The translations under genes and the position numbers were made by a program. The notes under the pieces are model-generated. The model was given only the letters and a program-made list of their open reading frames with translations, was not told the DNA's origin and did no database searches. Of a DNA stretch of 32,309 nucleotides, positions 23,120-32,309 are shown in pieces. The first letter of the stretch is position 1. Every line of letters begins with the position of its first letter. This DNA is from Amoebophrya sp. AT5.2. Lineage: Eukaryota; Sar; Dinophyceae; Syndiniales; Amoebophryaceae. The stretch lies in contig RXOD01003996.1 of the NCBI GenBank assembly GCA_005223375.1, positions 1 to 32,309 on the forward strand, written 5' to 3'.

Positions 23120-23129
23120 GCTCAGCAGG

Positions 23130-25327
23130 ATGCAGCGGTTGGGCAGTTGGTTTGTGAAAAAGCTCGACAAGGACGGTGATGGCCGTGTCACCATCGATGA
23201 GGTGGAGGATATCGTTGAGGAAACCAGCGAAAAAATCCGCAAGGCCGCAGCACCAGTACAGCCTTTAATTTTGTATTGTGAAGCCAATCAGCACCAGTGC
23301 TGGAAAGTGGTTTTTTCAATCGCGGCTAGTGACTCGAGTCAGGTCAGGTCAGGATGGGCGAGGAGTACGCGCAAGCACATTTGCTTGGCGCTAGACCCGA
23401 CAAGTATATCAGTATCACGAGGGAATGTAAACATACACTAAAAAAATACCGACGTTTCTAAAAAACATTGGAAAGCAAATCCTGTAGCAGTCATGCAACA
23501 TACACTGACTTGCTCGGCATCCATTGCTGTGATTTGCGCGCCAGTTTCCAGCTTGTCCATCCTCGCTCCTCAGGTGCAGAGTTTTCTGCAGAAGTACAAA
23601 TGGACTGGCGAGCTGGCGGCTGGTTACGTCGGATGCTTCTACGGCGGCAACTTTTCCCACCTGTACCTGTGCGCGGCGGCTTTTAAGTCGACGGAGGGCC
23701 AGCAAGTCCTGAGCCACTTGGCCGAGCTCCGCGACATCACGAAGGTATTTTCCTAAAATTTTCATCCGACGAGTCAGGCCGATGTAGTTGTTCCTATTCA
23801 TACTGCTTCGAGTATAGATTAATAACATCAAACAATAAACTTCATTTATACCATGTGTGTCTCTCCACCCACCGATTCTGCTGTTGTTCGCAAAAGTCGC
23901 AATAATAAAATGCAATGATGTACTGACACAGGAATCCACGAAGCGTTTTGTTGAGCATATGGGGAGTGATGGGGCCATCATCGTGGCGAGCTCGAGCGGC
24001 ACCGCGAGCAACGACGGGTCCCCGGACGACCAGGAGAGCGACGGATCGGTCGAAGTCCCCTCGAACACGTTCATGGCCCTGCTCTCCAGCATCGAACCGG
24101 ACCGCCTGCTCAGCTGCGTGCGCTCAGTGTACACAGGTGAGATTATCAGTTACACTATATCGGACGAAGTTGCTCTTGCTCCTGCTGCTGGAGCTGGTTG
24201 AACTTCTGATGAATCCGAAACTATCATCTACTTCTTCCATGCATTTATGACTCACTATGTATACTTACAGGTTTTCTCGTGGCGCTCTGTTCAACCATCA
24301 ACGACAACGCAGCAAAGTTGGGCCTGGGTCTCACCCTGGGCGACCGCATCGCAACATTCATGATGTCCATCGTGGAAAGATGCATGGATTCGGTATCGTG
24401 GTTGTCCTTGAGCTTGGAGTGCTACTTTTCCGTCTCGCCAGCGTTGCTGCTACTCGACGTTGGTTTCTAAATTCAATAAACCAATTTATTTTTATTGTGA
24501 TGAACGGGCTAGCGACAAACAAAAGAATTTACTGGCTTTGTTGAGATTTCGATGTTTTTAGTGTTGTGTAAGCTCACACACGATGGATGGACGGGTGGAT
24601 GGATGGCGTGATACGCACTCGCACGCAGCAAGAAAACCAATAAAAATTAAACGAACCTCCAGGCCGAGCAGAAGATGATTGCCGCCGACGCTGCCAACGA
24701 CAACGACGAGAAAACGGCGGCTGACAAGAAGAAGGACGAAAAGAAGCTTGCCCTGAAGAAGAAACAAACGAACAAGACCCTCGCCTGGACCAAGCTGGTG
24801 GTCCGCGGTGCGTGCTCCTCTTTGGGGGTTTTCATTTCCTGGAAACTGAAAGACATGGCAGCGGTACAGTACTTCATCTACAGCTGCTAACTTTGGTGGA
24901 GGTCGACGTCATAGTCTTAGTCTGTTCATCTTTGTTCTAGAATTATGTAAGAACTAGACTGCGGCTGCGGCTCCTCATGATCCTGAGCGATCAGATCTTG
25001 TTCATCAGCATCTATCTTCAATCATGATCGTGAATCGAATCTACCTTTTTGCTCGATGATCCGCCCCGGTCCTCCCCACTACAGACCTGGTCCACCTGCC
25101 ACTGGGGCGGACACAAGATTTCGACGAGCTTCTTCCAACTGGTCGCGCACGAAGATGCCGCGCTCCAGGAAATGCTTGGGTTCGCGATGGGCGGCCTTGG
25201 GTTTGCGTACCACGTGCGACATTTCAACAACCCGCAGCTGCCGGGCCTGCTCCAGCCCTTCCTCATGCCGCTTTCGCTGCTAGAGTCCGTGCTGCGGGGA
25301 ATCACCCTGGGCAGCTCACAAATCTAA
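23130..25327 (+). CDS. EF-hand membrane-associated protein, six exons
   Basis: The exons are 23130-23255, 23574-23744, 23932-24136, 24271-24392, 24663-24863 and 25085-25327, totalling 1,068 nt or 355 residues. All five introns are GT-AG (GTACAG, GTATTT, GTGAGA, GTATCG, GTACAG), with phases that match. Residues 13-24 form a complete EF-hand loop, DKDGDGRVTIDE, with Asp at positions 1, 3 and 5, Gly at 6 and Glu at 12; a second EF-hand is not visible. Hydrophobic or small-residue segments occur in exon 2 (AAGYVGCFYGGNF), exon 4 (GFLVALCST), the end of exon 5 (LVVRGACSSLGVFISW) and exon 6 (MLGFAMGGLGFAYHV), suggesting membrane insertion. Exon 5 starts with a charged Lys/Asp/Ala-rich helix. The likely role is calcium-responsive membrane protein; the family is not recognised. 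The start at 23130 may be internal if the 22248 exon is used. Confidence 0.8.
24582..24607 (+). repeat. GGAT microsatellite in intron 4 of the EF-hand gene
   Basis: An imperfect tetranucleotide run, GATGGATGG-ACGGGTGG-ATGGATGG, lies inside the intron between 24392 and 24663. Confidence 0.9.
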
Positions 25328-27822
25328 TGAAGCCGCTGCTACTTGTTCTAGAGCACCGTTGACGACCGCGGCTGCAACTGCAACAGCATCACTCGCAGCC
25401 GCAGGGCGGCAGCCGCAGATACCTTGGTGAAGCACTGTATTATAATCAACGCCGCGACCACCAGTCCCAGTGCCAGTGCCTGCCGTTGACGAACGTGTGA
25501 ACGCCGATGCTGCTCTTCAAAACGCTGCCGCAAGCAGCAACACCGTTGTTGAAATTGTGATTCTGTAAGCATTTTCCGGCAGCTGCATGCCCTTGTCTCT
25601 AGTTCCTGAGTCGCGAGCGTAATGGTAAACCCGGGGTCGTTCCGCCCTGACGATGGAGAACACAAAAATGTAAACGCACCATGTATCAATTCCCATCCGG
25701 AAGAAGCTGCATCATAGTAAGAGAAGGAGAACGTGAACGCTAATTCGGCAATATATAGAGATGAAGGGAAGGCCTGCAACCTACGTACCACACGCATCAA
25801 AACGGCATCATGATGCTACGATTGGAACGAAACTTAACTTGTCTGACCTTTTGCGACATAGTACTTGTTCACTTTTATTAGTACGAAAGAAAACGAAAAG
25901 GAAATCCAAATCGGAGGTTGCTCCACGGCTACACTAGAACAATTTTCCGCCAGACGAAGATGAAGAGCTTTTGCAACAAGCGAGCAGATTCTAATATTGC
26001 AGCCGACGGACGATGACTCTCAACTAAGTCATCAATCTTCATTGCAGCGACGAGGTTGGACGACCGCAGCCGAGGATGCAAGCACCGTCGTCCAACCTGG
26101 ATCTTCGCGATCATGCTGCCACCCGCGAATGACGAGTTCATCCGCTGGCAATGATCCCTTTCGGTCCGAAGTAGATGCGTCCTCGCGATCATCAGAAGCA
26201 GAAGTTAAGTCAGTATGTTGATCATCTATCAGTCCAATGATCATTCTTTATTCTTTTTTTCTCTGGTCGTGGTCAGCACGCACGTGCAGCACAGGTGGTC
26301 CTATATCTGTTGTAGATCGATTGATACTTACTCTTCGTCAAGTTCGTTGTTCAAGGCTCTGGCTCTGGTTCATCTTCAGGAACAGGAACAACGCTCAACA
26401 AGGCGAACGCGCGGTCACCCGGGCACGTTCAGAGATCTGCGCTATCTGTTCTTCGTTCCGCTTGTAGTTCCCCTTTCAGTGTCTCTTCTCTCTTTCAGAG
26501 CACCTGCGCCCGCCATACCTCATCCAATTCAGTTTACAATGAAACTTGAACAGGGAGTACCGGGATCGAAACGTCGCTGGCACTTTTTTTTTCTCTCTCG
26601 ATTACGTCGAGAGCAATGGGAATGGCCGACGCCCGTTACTATCTGTAGATGGCACTGAAACAGATACCCAGAACTGACGGAAGAACTACTGTACTAACTC
26701 GACGTACAACTACTGAATCGAGTTCGAGGGACAGTAGCTACTGTCTGTTTCTCGCTAGTGTCCAAAGTTAAAACCTTTTTTAGAAAACACATCTTCAATC
26801 CACTTTGTTTATTCTGGGCTCGCTTCTACTTTTCACCGGCGCCATCTACTACTATGTCATACTGTTTCAGTTGAGGTGTAGGTACAGTTGAAGCACGTAG
26901 CAGGCCGGGGTAGAGGGTTCAGAATGGCTCGAGACACTCTCTGACTATCGGCACGAAGTGCGCGCGTACTTGAATCACATTTGGCAAAGGCAGGCGCAAG
27001 GGATCTCCGGATTCCCAGCGAGAGGCACGCCAGAGTTTTACACTCTTCATAACTGCAGAAATGTAGTCAAGTACGCAACATAAGCTCGACATTTCGAGCA
27101 TTCCCTGAATTTCCCCCCCGCCGCTACGCTAGAGTAGAGTTTTTTCGTCGCGCTCTCTCTACTCTTAACCACTTGTGGCCGCAGTCCGCGGGATTGTGGC
27201 TGTGACGTCAACGACGTACTCACAAATATCCGGAATGACGTGAGGACGCTGCCTCTTCTCGTTGTAGCATCGATGTGTATTATGATCTTGATGAGCAGTA
27301 ACATAACCGCATGCGCGACATGATCGATGTATGACCGTAGTGGTGGACGTGGATCGCCTCGTTACTAAAATAAAAAGGACGCAAAGGTAGTGGCTCTACT
27401 CGCCTTGGCTTCTATCTTGTGCCGGGACGATAAACATTTCATAAAAAAAGAAAGTAGAAAATGGCTTTCCCAGCAGATACAAAGAAACATTTCATTTGAA
27501 ACTACTCCTACTGAAGGAGCATGGGCCTCTGTCGTGCCACTGCCACTGCCAGCACTCGTACGGATCTGATCTAGCAGCACCACAACCAATCTGAAGCTGT
27601 GTGGTCCAGTTTTAGAAGCTGCGTGAACCGACATCGAAAAGTCGGAAATCAGATTTTCGCCCGAAGAACCACAACCAGGCTGGAAGGACCACAACACAGC
27701 ACGCTTAGGACCGAAATCGACCTGCGAGAACGCGACACCGAGTGCAGCACTTCTTTTGTGTCCAGTAGTTCTCGCAATTTTGAATTTGATATGAATTTCA
27801 TACTTGAACTTTAAAGCGGCCC
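25328..27822. other. 2.5-kb spacer, no convincing gene
   Basis: No + strand ORF looks coding. A minus-strand frame at 25348-25800 contains a short hydrophobic stretch (ALALGLVVAALIII) after a charged helix-like segment and might be an exon, but has no supporting family or clear splice pair. The longest minus ORF at 27365-27868 looks random. A/T-rich and palindromic patches are scattered through the region. Confidence 0.45.
26730..26745. repeat. 16-bp perfect palindrome
   Basis: GACAGTAGCTACTGTC is its own reverse complement. It lies in spacer with no gene within 2 kb, so no role can be assigned. Confidence 0.9.
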
Positions 27823-27996
27823 ATGGCCGGGGAGGACATGTGGCAGCTCGTCGATGACGAGGGGACAACGTTCAAAGTGACATCCGGGGAGTCCTGTGAA
27901 AACACAGGGCGGGAACGTAGGTGGGTGGAGGGACATCTCTTCTACCAAGATGCGCGTGGTAGTCGCCACTACAGCGACCTACTCACGAACAATTGA
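27823..27996 (+). CDS. Possible small protein or single exon, 57 codons
   Basis: ATG at 27823 opens 57 codons ending in TGA. The composition looks protein-like: acidic start MAGEDMWQLVDDEGTTFKV, then WVEGHLFYQDARGSRHYSD, with Trp, Tyr and His spaced as in a folded domain. No family is recognised. It sits between two copies of the 13-mer ACTTTAAAGCGGC, so it may belong to a repeated unit rather than to a cellular gene, or be one exon of a larger gene. Confidence 0.35.
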   Translation: MAGEDMWQLVDDEGTTFKVTSGESCENTGRERRWVEGHLFYQDARGSRHYSDLLTNN

Positions 27997-29145
27997 TGGA
28001 TGTTCTGTGCATACGCCCAGGAAAGGCTTGAGAAATCGGACGAACCCTTTTTTTCGCCCGCGGGCCAGATGCGAATGAATGAATGAATGAATGACTTTAA
28101 AGCGGCTCCGGCGGTGTGCAGGAGCACTAGGGTCTGGTGTATTAAAACAGAGCTATTTTAGAAATTGCCCTAAACGACCTAAAAGCTCTGTCCGAACACG
28201 AAGCTACTTATAATCAATTGTAGCAGCAGGAGAAAGAGGCACTCTAGGTGTGATCGGTTTCGGCGTGTAGGCTCGTGGTATCAACATGTACATGTGGCAT
28301 TTACTGTATACGACATAAAGACTTGAAAGTAGTAAGAGATGCGTGCTGCTCGTCTTCAAAAAATGAAATGACTGCCACCACCTAGAATTCTTGAAGTACG
28401 CTGTCTTTCAAAGTCTAGCTCTAGATAGCTCCGCGTGGGCGTGGCTCGCACGACGTCGCTCGACAATACTCTGCGTTGTCCACGGCGATCTTGACGAACC
28501 CGACCAAAACCGTTATTTCCCCAAAGCTCTACTATCTTCACAAACAAACCGACGAAAGAGGAACACCAACACATCACAAACCGCAAGTATAGTGGTAACT
28601 CTACCGGTTTTTAGAAGCTAAGTAGTTGTTGAGCACACGAGAAAAATTGGTAGCGTTGTTTCCAAAGCTAAACTTATGGCTGCGCTTCTTTTTTTGACCT
28701 GACTTCGTCGTCGCGAGCGCGAACGAGTACGAGACTGCGCCTTTTTATCAAGTAAACGGAGCCACTACAGGATCGGTTGTATCATTGACTTGGAGGCATC
28801 GTCCACATCAAAAATAGCGGCCTGACTCTGTAGTTGTCTCCTTACGCCCCCGAACAAGTGTCAGTAATATTAATATCGGTAGCTGCTGCATCAACGAGTC
28901 ACCAAGTGATCTCGGTGATACCCTTTTCGCCGTCTGCGACGCTGCTGGCAGTACGACGACGACGAGTAGCGGTGGTCACCTTGATGTACATCCTAACTAT
29001 CGGCCGGAAGCAGAACGCTCCCCGCTGATGCACCCCGTTGGAGCACGACACTAGCGACAACGCGGCGCGACTGCGACTAGGACGTGTGGCAACAGCCGCA
29101 CCAGCAATTGCTGCCCCACTTCGTCACTGACTGGAGGACGACAAG
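27997..29145. other. Spacer and 5' region of the PI4-kinase gene
   Basis: About 1.1 kb with no recognised coding sequence apart from short overlapping ORFs on both strands. The last part should contain the promoter or trans-splice acceptor region of the kinase gene; no specific signal could be identified. Confidence 0.4.
28073..28094 (+). repeat. GAAT tetranucleotide microsatellite
   Basis: Five uninterrupted GAAT units followed by GA. Confidence 0.95.
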
Positions 29146-32100
29146 ATGAAGGGAGTCAAGGTCAAGCTATACCGCCTGTGGGGGAATACAACGCGAAGCC
29201 AGGACGATGGTACCGCGTACTACTCCATGTTGTACTTGTCTGCGGTTCGACGTACTATAGATTAATATAAAATTGGTATAGATACAAGCTATGATAAAAA
29301 AACTTTATTTTTCATTTTTTTATCATCTTTCTTTCTCTGCCTGGCTGCCCTCTCTACTGCAGCGGAATCAGTCTTAGCGGTGCTGATCCGAGCCGCGCTT
29401 GATCATTTTATTTTTTTAATTTCATAATTTTTCAATGGGCGGCTCTACTCTCTGCAGCTCCGGAGACGTATCTGACGATGGTGACCGACGTGATGGATGC
29501 GGGTATTGTGAAGCAGCTGCTGCTAGCGCACCTCCTCAACACGCAGGAGCGCGCGCAGTACGAGTCCCTGAAAAACGCTTCGGACAAAATCCGCCTTATC
29601 TACAAGGGTGTCGAGGTGAAGGACAGCTACAAAATCTTGCAGGAGTACGACTTTCACGTTCTAAGGGAGGAGGAGGACGAGGAGGATTACGACCTGCAGG
29701 GGGACCACGAGCACGAGCCCCTCGAGATGGACTATCTGCTTCTTATGTTGAAAGAAGGGGTCAGGAGCTGGTAGAGAGGAAGTAGCATTAGAAAGGTAAG
29801 AGACACACCAGGCAGGCGGGGAATCAATTTGGTGGCGAGAGAGTATGGTCTGGCGCTCGCCACCGGGCGCGCCGAAGCGCCGCGAGATGCCTCATAATTG
29901 TCACTGTGATGATTATTTCACGGGTGGCTTCGCACGACGTGGTCGCGAGCTGAGCCATTTTTGGGAGATTGTAGGGGGAGGTGCTACTGGGAGATTTGGT
30001 GGTAAGCCAATGACTAGTAACAGTATTCGAACAACGATGATTTCGAGGGCCTGAGACGGGCAGGGCCAAGATAAAAGACGGCTCCCCGCCCACCGATGGA
30101 GGCGAAGATAAATTTATTGTCAGCAGTAGGTGAAGGTGCTGGCTGCAGAGGTGTGGGCGCCAGGCCTGCCATCCGCGGAAAGAGGATCTTCTGCTCCTAC
30201 CACAGACCTCTCTCCGGGACAACCAAAAGGGACCCTGAAGGCGAAGCGGAAGGGGAAGCCCCCGCCCCCACCCTCAATACTAAACTTTTACTTTTTATTG
30301 AATAAAAAAATTGATGCTGTAGCTGTATAGTATTGTATGTTTTTTTATACTTCTGTTTCTTTTATCACTTACAACCTTAACCTACTTAGCAGCTGGCCCC
30401 GCCATACTTCCCGAGGACCGGAAGCCCGTGCTGGAAAGCGAGGTTCTGATGGAACAACAAGTAGATAGAATCCGCCGCAGCTCTATAATTGATCCCGCGG
30501 CAAAGGTGCACGTTTTGAGGACCGCTGCGCCCCCACTTGTACTTGCAGACTTGCAATCCACCACCACCTCGGACAGGGGTATTGATGATGCCCGCGGCGC
30601 GTGGCGTGGAGGTTGCTCGGATCACGAGGGGACGAGCCAGAGCGACAGCCGGCACGAGCAGGTTAGCGAAAGTCAACTGCAACTCGTCAACGTCAGGGCC
30701 GACGCCGAGGGCTGCCCTTCCAGCAGGAATTCTTGTTCGACTTCGATACCCGACTCGGTAGTTGTACCCGCGCCGACGTCAGAAGATCCCTCTGGCGGTT
30801 TTGCTGCATTGCACCCGGCAGTGTCGCCGTGGAGGCCAAAACACTTGCGTGGAGGAACAAACTCGCTGCAAAACAACAAGCCCCTGATTCTTGGCGAGGT
30901 CCGCGCCCTCGCGGCGCCGGCGCCTTCCTCTCCGTTATCCTCACCCATCAGCACGTCGTGGTCCGGGGCACCACCAGTAGAGGACGAAAGCGAGCTTCAG
31001 CCTGCAGAAGGCGATCGCAGCCTTACTGCTTGTTCTCGTCTGGCCTCGGGCCGGCAGTCCTCGAAGGAGCACAACGAGCTGCAGGGAAGTGCTGCGAGCT
31101 TCGGTCCTACTTCATACAGCACCAAGTCCGCAAGCACGACGGACTCCCTCGAGGAGACCACGACGTCGTACCCCGACCATGTTGCACTTTACTCACCAAC
31201 GCCATCGCTCTATGGTGGGCGGGCCAGGTGGTAAGTAGGCAAGCGGAAAGTGATTTTTTGGGGGGCTTTTCGGGGTCCTTTTCGTGTGTCCTGGGAGGAG
31301 TCTGCAGTACGAGCAAAGGCGGCCTTTCTCGGTTGGTAGGCCTGGCACACCCTTACACTGTATACAGCCAACAAGATGAAAGCCTCACCGTAGGAGGCGC
31401 CCTCTTCGTCTTCTACCCTCGCCCTCGTTTCAGGAACTAGCTCTAGTTGCTGTAGAACTAGCGCCCTTCTTTCTAGCTACTGGCTTAGGCTTTCCCTGAC
31501 TTCCCTCTCCCACCTCGTCGTGGCTCATGCTCATCTCTCTGTCCTTGCCGCCCCTACTACCCACAAACAACGTGGCATCGCTGAAGCCAGCGCCTTGACG
31601 CAGTCGCCACCCGCCAAGGGGACCCCGACCCGTTACACAGTACTATCTATACTCCAGTTGGCCACTTCCACTACATACTTTCCAGCTGGTCCCGCCATAC
31701 GCTCTGCCGCACTCAGAAAAACTCGATGTGTGGTGCGAACAATCCGAACTTTGCCGTGGAACAACAGTACCAGGCGCTCGTTGACAACGACCCCGAGCTC
31801 GTGGCTCTGATCCACGAGGCCTCCACGGCCATGGCACGCGGCTCGGTACCCAAAATCACGGACGAAGGCACCAGTGGCACGTACCAAATCATGCACAAGG
31901 AGGATCTTCTGCAGTGGGCGGGGCCGAACGAATTCGATGTGAAAAAGAAGCAGGAGTGCATCGGCTTCTTCAAACCGAAAGACGAGGAAGTGCACGCACT
32001 GAACAACCCGCGGGGGTCTGCGGGAGACGATGGTCGGGGGCGTCGTGAAAAGGTAGAGGACGTGGAATCGGCACGGGCGGGGGTGTATGCAACAACGCAA

Positions 32101-32178
32101 GCATGCCGCGAAGTCGCAGCCTACGTCCTGGATCGCACAATCGACAACGGTTGGGCAGGAGTACCGCCAACGATTATG
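29146..32178 (+). CDS. Ubiquitin-like domain/type II-like phosphatidylinositol 4-kinase, 3' end outside window
   Basis: The exons seen are 29146-29209, 29458 to about 29766, 30393-31230 and 31686-32178; a donor GTATTA at 32179 leads out of the window. Exons 1-2 encode a ubiquitin-like fold: strand MKGVKVKLYRLWG, helix VMDAGIVKQLLLAHL, then DKIRLIYKGVEVKDSYKILQEYDF and the last strand YLLLML. Exon 3 (about 280 residues) is a Ser/Thr/Pro-rich linker. Exon 4 starts the kinase: GTSGTYQIM (nucleotide loop, from 31867), FKPKDEEVHALNNPRG (invariant Lys near 31972) and REVAAYVLD...AGVPPTIMV, characteristic of PI4K type II and plant PI4K-gamma (UbDK) proteins, which also carry ubiquitin-like domains. 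These enzymes phosphorylate phosphatidylinositol, although plant gamma forms may act on proteins. The exon 2/3 junction is unsure: phase favours a GC donor at 29767. The catalytic HxxD/DFG part lies beyond the window. Confidence 0.8.
29291..29326. repeat. A/T-rich inverted repeat in intron 1 of the PI4-kinase gene
   Basis: ATGATAAAAAAA at 29291-29302 faces its reverse complement at 29315-29326 with a 12-base loop. It lies in the intron GTACCG...TGCAG (29210-29457). Confidence 0.8.
29744..30406 (+). mobile_element. Degraded introner-like element copy 3 (tentative)
   Basis: The right end, TTAGCAG|CTGGCCCCGCCATA, is nearly identical to that of copy 2. Outside it lies CTTCC (30407-30411). Upstream, CTTCT (29739-29743) is followed by TATG and then GGGGTCAGGAGCTGGTAG, which resembles a left arm with small insertions. 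Both candidate target copies are in the same codon phase of the kinase gene (CTG CTT CT / CTT CC), as expected for an insertion into one exon. The left arm is only a partial match, so this copy is less certain. The interior contains a coding-like stretch near 30130-30280. Confidence 0.5.
31211..31699 (+). mobile_element. Introner-like element copy 2 (intron 31231-31685 in the PI4-kinase gene)
   Basis: The left end reads TATGGTGGGCGGGCCAGGTG and the right end, on the other strand, TATGGCGGGACCAGCTGG. CGCTC lies immediately outside both ends (31206-31210 and 31700-31704). The donor GTAAGT starts inside the left arm and the acceptor TTTCCAG lies in the right arm, giving a normal GT-AG intron of 455 nt with matching phase 2. 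Exonic remnants (20 and 14 nt) plus the 5-bp duplication add 13 codons (YGGRARCWSRHTL), so the pre-insertion protein would have read ...PSLCRTQKN. No transposase ORF is present. Confidence 0.85.
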
Positions 32179-32309
32179 GTATTAATTGCTCTCATCGGCG
32201 GTGGTGGTGGAGCTTTATTCTAACGGAGAGTTAAAGCTGGTAACGAGCATTTCCGTTAGAAAAGTTATGCAAAGGATTCAATTGCCAGTGCGTTCGCATG
32301 TGATTGAAA

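Larger units (their letters stand above)
27808..28106. repeat. 13-bp direct repeats bounding a small-ORF segment
   Basis: ACTTTAAAGCGGC occurs at 27808-27820 and again at 28094-28106, 286 bases apart. The second copy is immediately preceded by a GAAT microsatellite. Confidence 0.85.

Noticed and set aside
26215..26658. ORF of 147 codons on the + strand
   Set aside because: Phe/Ser/Arg-rich with pyrimidine tracts, no conserved features, and overlapped by other equally long frames.
27365..27868. Minus-strand ORF of 167 codons
   Set aside because: No domain, no splice context, and it overlaps the small + strand ORF; probably chance.
1..32309. tRNA, rRNA or CRISPR features
   Set aside because: Reading by eye found no convincing T-arm/anticodon arrangement, no rRNA-like sequence and no regularly spaced repeats; a tRNAscan-SE run would settle the tRNA question.

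Overview
The window is nuclear DNA from a eukaryotic microbe with intron-rich, fairly compact genes of roughly 50% GC. The content points to an alveolate. There is an AP2-domain regulator of the apicomplexan/dinoflagellate type, an EF-hand membrane protein, a type II-like phosphatidylinositol 4-kinase with an N-terminal ubiquitin-like domain, and long low-complexity proteins. All six well-supported genes lie on the + strand, introns are short (about 120-460 nt), and several introns sit inside terminal-inverted-repeat elements. That combination is what has been described for dinoflagellates, and especially for the parasitic syndinian Amoebophrya. The placement is an inference; no marker gene in the window proves it.

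Layout. 1-6571: gene A, open at its 5' end, a predicted protein of more than 1,840 residues with no recognised catalytic domain, PH-like ends to its central part and a very acidic tail. 7549-10509: a three-exon gene with a membrane anchor or signal at the N-terminus and a class I SAM-dependent methyltransferase domain at the C-terminus. 12618-17007: a four-exon coiled-coil protein of 1,292 residues. 18033-19656: a leucine-rich-repeat protein of about 319 residues. 20329-21783: an AP2-domain protein whose DNA-binding domain is split by an intron. 23130-25327: a six-exon protein with one canonical EF-hand and several hydrophobic segments, possibly with a further 5' exon at 22248. 29146 to beyond the window end: the ubiquitin-like/PI4-kinase gene, which leaves the window just after the first conserved kinase motifs. 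Splice sites were placed by matching reading phase across each junction, and exon sums are multiples of three for every complete gene.

The most interesting system is a family of introner-like elements. Two clear copies (369-878 and 31211-31699) and one degraded candidate (29744-30406) begin TATG and end CCATA in inverted orientation, have 5-bp target duplications (exact in the two clear copies), and carry the intron donor in the left inverted repeat and the acceptor in the right one. Each clear copy therefore created an intron inside an exon and left 12 or 13 extra codons in frame. The 369-878 copy appears to use a GT-AC rather than GT-AG pair. A different intron (about 4936-5492) has no usable GT-AG at its phase-consistent junction. 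It is bounded by a 12-bp direct repeat and contains a 38-bp inverted repeat (36/38 matching) near its ends, the structure reported for non-canonical dinoflagellate-parasite introns.

The long spaces at 10510-12617 and 25328-29145 show no convincing gene apart from one 57-codon ORF at 27823. No rRNA, tRNA, CRISPR array or bacterial-type operon was seen. The genes do not form an evident pathway; they read as unrelated neighbours in a one-strand cluster.
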